This document shows, in pieces, positions 9,601 to 12,087 of a DNA stretch of 12,087 nt; position 1 is the first letter of the stretch, and every line of letters starts with the position of its first letter. The stretch covers positions 89,664-101,750 of the forward strand of contig MU657343.1 of NCBI GenBank assembly GCA_026770575.1, in the 5' to 3' direction. Under the pieces are notes generated by a model that saw only the letters and a program-made list of their open reading frames with translations, was not told where the DNA came from and ran no database searches. The DNA is from Pelagophyceae sp. CCMP2097. Lineage: Eukaryota > Sar > Pelagophyceae. The translations under genes and the position numbers were made by a program.

Positions 9601-9696
9601 GACGGCCGCATCCTCGGAGCGGTCCGCGGCTTTGGGCTTCCGGTCCTCGGCCTTGGCCTTCGGGACGGCCTTGCCGGCCCCTTTCTTCGTGGACAT
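3668..9696 (-). CDS. CFAP81: DLEC1/CFAP81-type cilia and flagella protein, two exons, about 1952 aa
   Basis: Exon 1 is 9696-9550 (49 codons, ATG in a GGGACC context) and exon 2 is 9379-3668 (1903 codons, TAA). They are joined in phase 0 across a 170-nt GT-AG intron. Domains: residues about 30-49 carry ISHILRTLFRGLY, close to the ISHLL..FRNLY element I recall near the N-terminus of human DLEC1. Next come an Ala/Glu/Lys/Arg coiled coil (about 53-95), then a linker with LHFLRNPRF at about 383-391 (HFLKNPRF in DLEC1). The rest is an array of ASH/MSP (PapD-like) beta-sandwich repeats, the first at about 437-542 (FDAYVVGGVYELAVHIRNAS, FAPDSL). Later DLEC1-like blocks are at about 1078 (HVYLEQ), 1334 (GTLPPW) and 1405 (LRFGAML). 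The C-terminus reads LSGHGTFEED. Human DLEC1 is about 1755 aa, so the length fits. Family knowledge: FAP81/DLEC1 belongs to the axonemal central apparatus, and mouse Dlec1 loss impairs sperm flagella. HYDIN, CFAP74 and CFAP65 also have ASH arrays, but the N-terminal match favours DLEC1. Confidence 0.92.
7731..7765 (-). repeat. in-frame 15-bp tandem repeat within CFAP81
   Basis: A 15-bp unit repeats about 2.5 times and encodes DPEHGDPEHG after EPRDPEHG, in an acidic loop between beta strands of an early ASH repeat. The unit is a multiple of three, so the frame is kept. It is probably a length-variable loop. Confidence 0.6.
9380..9549 (-). other. spliceosomal intron of CFAP81, 170 nt, GT-AG, phase 0
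   Basis: The donor is GACGAG|GTAGGG (exon ends at 9550) and the acceptor is CCCTATAG|GCGGCC (exon resumes at 9379). Both exons are in phase 0, so LYDE is followed by AAAVKEQ. The unspliced frame hits TAG at 9382-9380, exactly at the acceptor, which is why the large exon has no ATG of its own. Splicing is inferred from the signals, the frame fit and the DLEC1-like exon 1. Confidence 0.85.
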
Positions 9697-10968
9697 GGTC
9701 CCCTAGATCAAGCGCATCGGTCGGTTAGCGTTGGAACTTCACACTGTCGAATTAGATTATCACCGGAAATCTATTAACTATTTTTGGCTCGTGAAGGCGG
9801 CTGGCGCTGCGCCGGCCACTCCCGCGAGACGCCCTGGGCGCGCTTGTTTGGCTTTTTCGTCAACTGCCTTATTTTGGCGATTCTCTGCGAAAGCTTCTTA
9901 ATTTAGTAGTTAATCAAGTCTAAACCTTAGGGCACAAATCAAAAGTCGATGAAGCCGCCAATGAGTTACCGGCCAATTGAGACAAACGCAAGGGGCACTC
10001 AGCCCGAACGTTATGTCCAAATTGGCCGGCAATTCCTTGCCTCCAAAGTAGGCTACTAACATTTCGCGGTTTGAGACGTTTCTTCTTCGCGCGCTGGTCT
10101 CCGAGGCGCCAACTAATACGACTGGAGGGAGCGGCAAGAGCGCACGCGCTAAAAAAAGTTATCTTCGGCGATTCCTGTTGTGCAAATTCGACAGTGTCAC
10201 GCACACATCGTCTCTCTCTTTTACGAGGATTCGATCTGTTCCAAAGTTCCGGAACTTGTAGACGCGCTTTTCGAGCACATCGAGCCGAAATCGCTGAATA
10301 AATTTTAAGCGCTCGTGTAAAAAGCCTTACCGGACTTAGCTCCGGTTAACGGATCGAAGTCCGTTTTTGCTCTCAAACTCCGAACTAGGAGGCACCGCCC
10401 AGCCGCGCACCGACGTCCCCTGGGGTCAGGAGTGTCGCGACGGACGCGCCACGACGCCTATACCCCGGAACCGCGAGCCTCCTTTCCCCTGGAGGCGCGC
10501 GGGCTGTTTTCGGTGTGTCCGAAAATGGTCTCGCCTGAAGCGCTCTAACTTCGCGATGCGGTCAGCCTCATCCGATAAGAAGCCGGTTCCGCGGCCGGGA
10601 CGTACCGCGCGTGCGCGCGCCGCCGCCAGACCTCGCCTGCCGGCTCGGTGAAGGCCGTCGGGCCTAGGCTCGGCAGCCCCACTTTTGCGCGTTCGTTTGG
10701 GCGAAACATGGCTCGCTGTGCTCGATAATCGCGCCTCGGGAGGTTCATATCAAATCTTAAGTACTGCACGCATGTTCCAAAATTATTGCCAAAATTTAAA
10801 ACGACATTCCGTTAAACTTTGGGCGCGAGTATCTCAGCGCGGACCCCGGCCGCGGAGCTAAAGTTGACGGATCGTGAAAGCTCGCGTCGAGGCGCGTCAA
10901 CTCCATCAAACAGTTTGTCTCAATTCGAGAATCGTGATTTTGAGAAGCGCGTCTACCGGAAGGCGCAC
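9697..10968. other. 1.27-kb intergenic region, no gene assigned
   Basis: The first part contains the 5' flank of CFAP81; no convincing TATA box is seen. AT-rich stretches (9740-10080, 10740-10810) alternate with GC-rich ones (10380-10680). Short ORFs on both strands lack ATG starts or protein-like composition. An imperfect inverted pair, ACCGGCCAATTGAG at 9970 and AATTGGCCGG at 10020, could form a weak stem. AATAAA occurs at 10297-10302 on the plus strand without an associated gene. Two adjacent stem-loops at 10329-10368 are listed separately. Confidence 0.5.
10329..10368 (+). other. two adjacent short stem-loops followed by a T5 run
   Basis: ACCGGA-CTTAGC-TCCGGT (10329-10346) is a perfect 6-bp stem with a 6-nt loop. 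Two bases later ACGGA-TCGAAG-TCCGT (10349-10364) is a perfect 5-bp stem with a 6-nt loop, and its last T begins a run of five T (10364-10368). This resembles the 3' end of a small Pol III-type transcript, but I could not match the sequence upstream to any known small RNA, so no RNA gene is claimed. Confidence 0.35.
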
Positions 10969-11076
10969 CCGCCTGCAATTGAAAAGCCCTTTTTGTCGAC
11001 TTCATCGGCAAAAAAAAAAAATACCCGCCTTTTTGCCGATGAAGTCGACCAAAAAGGGCTTTGCAATTGCAGGCGG
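10969..11076. mobile_element. 108-bp foldback element (about 46-bp arms, 15-nt loop)
   Basis: The left arm (10969-11014) starts CCGCCTGCAATTG and runs to CATCGGCAAAAA. The right arm (11030-11076) is its reverse complement with one mismatch (A versus C) and one 1-nt gap beside the internal GTCGAC. The loop contains the rest of a 12-base A run and TACCCGCC. The very high arm identity indicates a recent inverted duplication or a tiny foldback/MITE copy. No clear target-site duplication is visible outside the arms. The RNA would be a long near-perfect hairpin. Confidence 0.82.
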
Positions 11077-11094
11077 TTGCCGGGGACTACGTGA

Positions 11095-11262
11095 CTCCCA
11101 GGATTATGGAAACTTCGTTATGGGATTATAGAAATTCCTCTTAAAACCCTCTTCAGGGGATTATGAAGGTGCCCTCCTGGGATTGTGCCATCGTGCCCTT
11201 GCTGGGATTATGAAAGCTGCTTCTGGGATTATAGAAACACTCTTCCTGGGATTATAGATAGG
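11095..11262. repeat. 7-copy minisatellite with GGGATTATRGAAA core, about 22-bp period
   Basis: Copies of a unit centred on (CT)GGGATTATRRAA start near 11100, 11122, 11157, 11179 (variant GGGATTGTG), 11204, 11225 and 11248. Spacing is mostly 21-25 bp, with one 35-bp gap. Linkers vary (for example CACTCTTCCT, GCTGCTTCT). It begins 20 bp after the foldback element. A single related CCTTCATAATCC (reverse orientation) is present at about 1637, so the unit may occur elsewhere in the genome. Confidence 0.8.
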
Positions 11263-11304
11263 AATCCCTACACCGAACTATCCATAATCCGTGGAAGTAG
11301 GCGA

Positions 11305-11541
11305 ATGCCGCCCTGTGTGCTGTCGTTCCTACTGACATTGACGATTTGCCACATTGAACACGCTTTCCTTTTGCAGGCTCCGCAGCAAGCGCCGTCGCCG
11401 CCGCTGCGCGCACCGCGGACGGACACGTCCTTTTGCAGGCTCCGCAGCAAGCGCCGTCGCCGCCGCTGCGCACGTCGCGCCTGTGCTGCGACTCGGCACC
11501 GCGTTCAAATCCCCCGACCACGCGGCTCGTCGCTGCCTTGA
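11305..11541 (+). CDS. candidate N-terminal exon with bipartite plastid-targeting presequence, probably frame-disrupted
   Basis: The ATG at 11305 opens MPPCVLSFLLTLTICHIEHA followed by FLLQAPQQAPSPPLR. This is a short n-region, a hydrophobic core, an Ala at -1 and Phe at +1, then a Pro/Arg/Ser-rich stretch without acids. Known biology: plastid preproteins of heterokont and related complex-plastid algae have a signal peptide cut before Phe (ASAFAP-type motif), then a transit peptide. After 42 residues the frame enters the second copy of a 62-nt tandem duplication in another phase, becomes Arg-rich (KRRRRRCARR) and stops at 11539-11541. With only one copy of the duplication the frame would continue past 11541. 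So this may be a disrupted gene, a spliced exon, or a chance signal-like ORF. No mature protein is recognisable, and the region converges with the Ulp1 gene. Confidence 0.33.
   Translation: MPPCVLSFLLTLTICHIEHAFLLQAPQQAPSPPLRAPRTDTSFCRLRSKRRRRRCARRACAATRHRVQIPRPRGSSLP
11366..11471. repeat. 62-nt tandem duplication (44 bp identical in both copies)
   Basis: Bases 11366-11409 are repeated exactly at 11428-11471, starting TCCTTTTGCAGGCTCCGCAG. The period of 62 is not a multiple of three, so it shifts any frame that crosses it. Each copy carries TCCTTTTGCAG|GC, a splice-acceptor-like string, so it also duplicates a possible acceptor. Confidence 0.88.
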
Positions 11542-11688
11542 GAGGTTTGCAACTCGCAACTAAGAGGTTGGACGATCGACAGGATTCGTGCCATCGTGCC
11601 GACGAAATGAGCCTCCGTATTCGCTCTCGGGGCATTCCGCAGCCTCGCCACTCCGAATCAGCGCCGGCCCTGGAGGAAAATGTGTCTT

Positions 11689-12087
11689 TTAGATTATTCT
11701 CTGGTAAAGTATGTCCATCATCATGCGCCTGCGCAGGAGCGGCACGTCCTCCTGCGAGAACGCCGGGTCTACGTCGTTCGCGAGATAGAGGGCACAGTAC
11801 GATGCAAAGACGCCGCAGTCATAGCCGCTGCTCTGCTGCGGCGTGTCCCGCGTCGTCGGGACCATGGTCCACAGATTCGACTCGAAGACACTGCCGTGCG
11901 CAGTTCGGTGCTCTTCTGCCAGGTAGTCCAGCATCGGCCTGATGTGCTCCGTGCCGGCGCCGCCGCACGAGTCGTAGTAGCGCACCGTCTTCTGCTCCAT
12001 GTCGACGGCGATGAGGCACCAGTGCTTGTTGCCGATGCACACGGGCGCGAGGACGAGTCTCATGGCAAAGAGGTTGATATTTTTCGT
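11689..12087 (-). CDS. Ulp1/SENP-family SUMO-specific cysteine protease (peptidase family C48), C-terminal part
   Basis: The minus-strand frame is open from the right edge (12087) to TAA at 11691-11689; 132 residues are visible. The ATG at 12063 is internal: upstream KNINLFA aligns with the conserved strand before LVLAPVCIGNKHWCL. The C48 catalytic residues are all present: His in NKHW (12024-12022), Asp in YYDSCGG (11973-11971), the oxyanion Gln in PQQSSGYDCG (11835-11833) and the nucleophile Cys (11817-11815). His-Asp spacing is 17 and Gln-Cys spacing is 6, as in SENP1. The end, VPLLRRRMMMDILYQRII, matches the family's C-terminal helix. Role by homology: matures SUMO precursors and removes SUMO from conjugates, mostly at the nucleus. 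The N-terminal regulatory region lies outside. Ulp1-like domains also occur in some DNA transposons, so a mobile origin is not excluded. Confidence 0.9.
   Translation of the reverse strand, partial: TKNINLFAMRLVLAPVCIGNKHWCLIAVDMEQKTVRYYDSCGGAGTEHIRPMLDYLAEEHRTAHGSVFESNLWTMVPTTRDTPQQSSGYDCGVFASYCALYLANDVDPAFSQEDVPLLRRRMMMDILYQRII

Noticed and set aside
9741..10197. 13-bp inverted pair ACACTGTCGAATT / AATTCGACAGTGT
   Set aside because: About one exact 13-mer inverted match is expected by chance in a 12-kb window, and the match does not extend.
10071..10301. Short ORF with MRRFFFARWSPRRQ
   Set aside because: Start is TTG, not ATG, with no conserved motif and no splice context to rescue it.
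10100..10370. Possible spliceosomal snRNA (Sm-like AAATTTTAAG near 10300 with downstream hairpins)
   Set aside because: None of the conserved U1, U2, U4, U5 or U6 core sequences is present, so only the hairpins are reported.
10545..10769. 74-aa minus-strand ORF in the GC-rich intergenic patch
   Set aside because: No ATG-supported start with protein-like composition; opposing ORFs of similar quality overlap it.

Overview
The window is nuclear DNA of a eukaryote. It holds a 5.7 kb exon for a flagellar axoneme protein, a recognisable GT-AG intron, a nuclear-type SUMO protease, a DEAD-box helicase relic and several non-autonomous transposon-like repeats. Genes are very GC-rich (strong third-position G/C, Ala/Arg/Asp-rich proteins), while most of the non-coding stretches are clearly richer in A+T. 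A small ORF at 11305 starts with a signal peptide followed by an A|F cleavage context, as in plastid presequences of heterokont-type algae. Together these suggest a GC-rich, flagellate-lineage unicellular alga, possibly a photosynthetic stramenopile (pelagophyte-like). That assignment is inference only.

Layout. 1-460 (-): DEAD-box RNA helicase N-terminal remnant, with motif I and motif Ia in different frames and a stop between the Q-motif region and the helix before it. 581-872: a 16-bp direct repeat, then a 199-bp MITE with perfect terminal inverted repeats and TA target duplications. 1072-1629 (+): unrecognised 185-aa ORF. 1690-2070: degenerate GC-rich minisatellite. 2544-2806 (-): possible terminal exon of an unknown Cys-rich protein with an AATAAA just past its stop. 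3046-3375 (-): another unrecognised reading frame containing a 29-bp inverted repeat. 3668-9696 (-): the main gene, a DLEC1/CFAP81 orthologue of about 1952 aa in two exons. 9697-11304: long, mostly featureless intergenic DNA, with two small stem-loops, a 108-bp foldback element and a 7-copy GGGATTAT minisatellite. 11305-11541 (+): candidate plastid-targeting presequence disrupted by a 62-nt tandem duplication. 11689-12087 (-): catalytic C-terminal half of a Ulp1/SENP SUMO protease that runs off the right edge.

The genes do not form a functional cluster. They are unrelated single genes separated by repeats. The firm calls are DLEC1/CFAP81, Ulp1, the helicase relic and the inverted-repeat elements. 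I found no defence system, CRISPR, rRNA or confident tRNA, and no evidence of an undescribed multi-gene system. The observations that most deserve a check are the extra 5' exon of DLEC1, the implied flagellum, the duplicated presequence and the MITE/foldback families.
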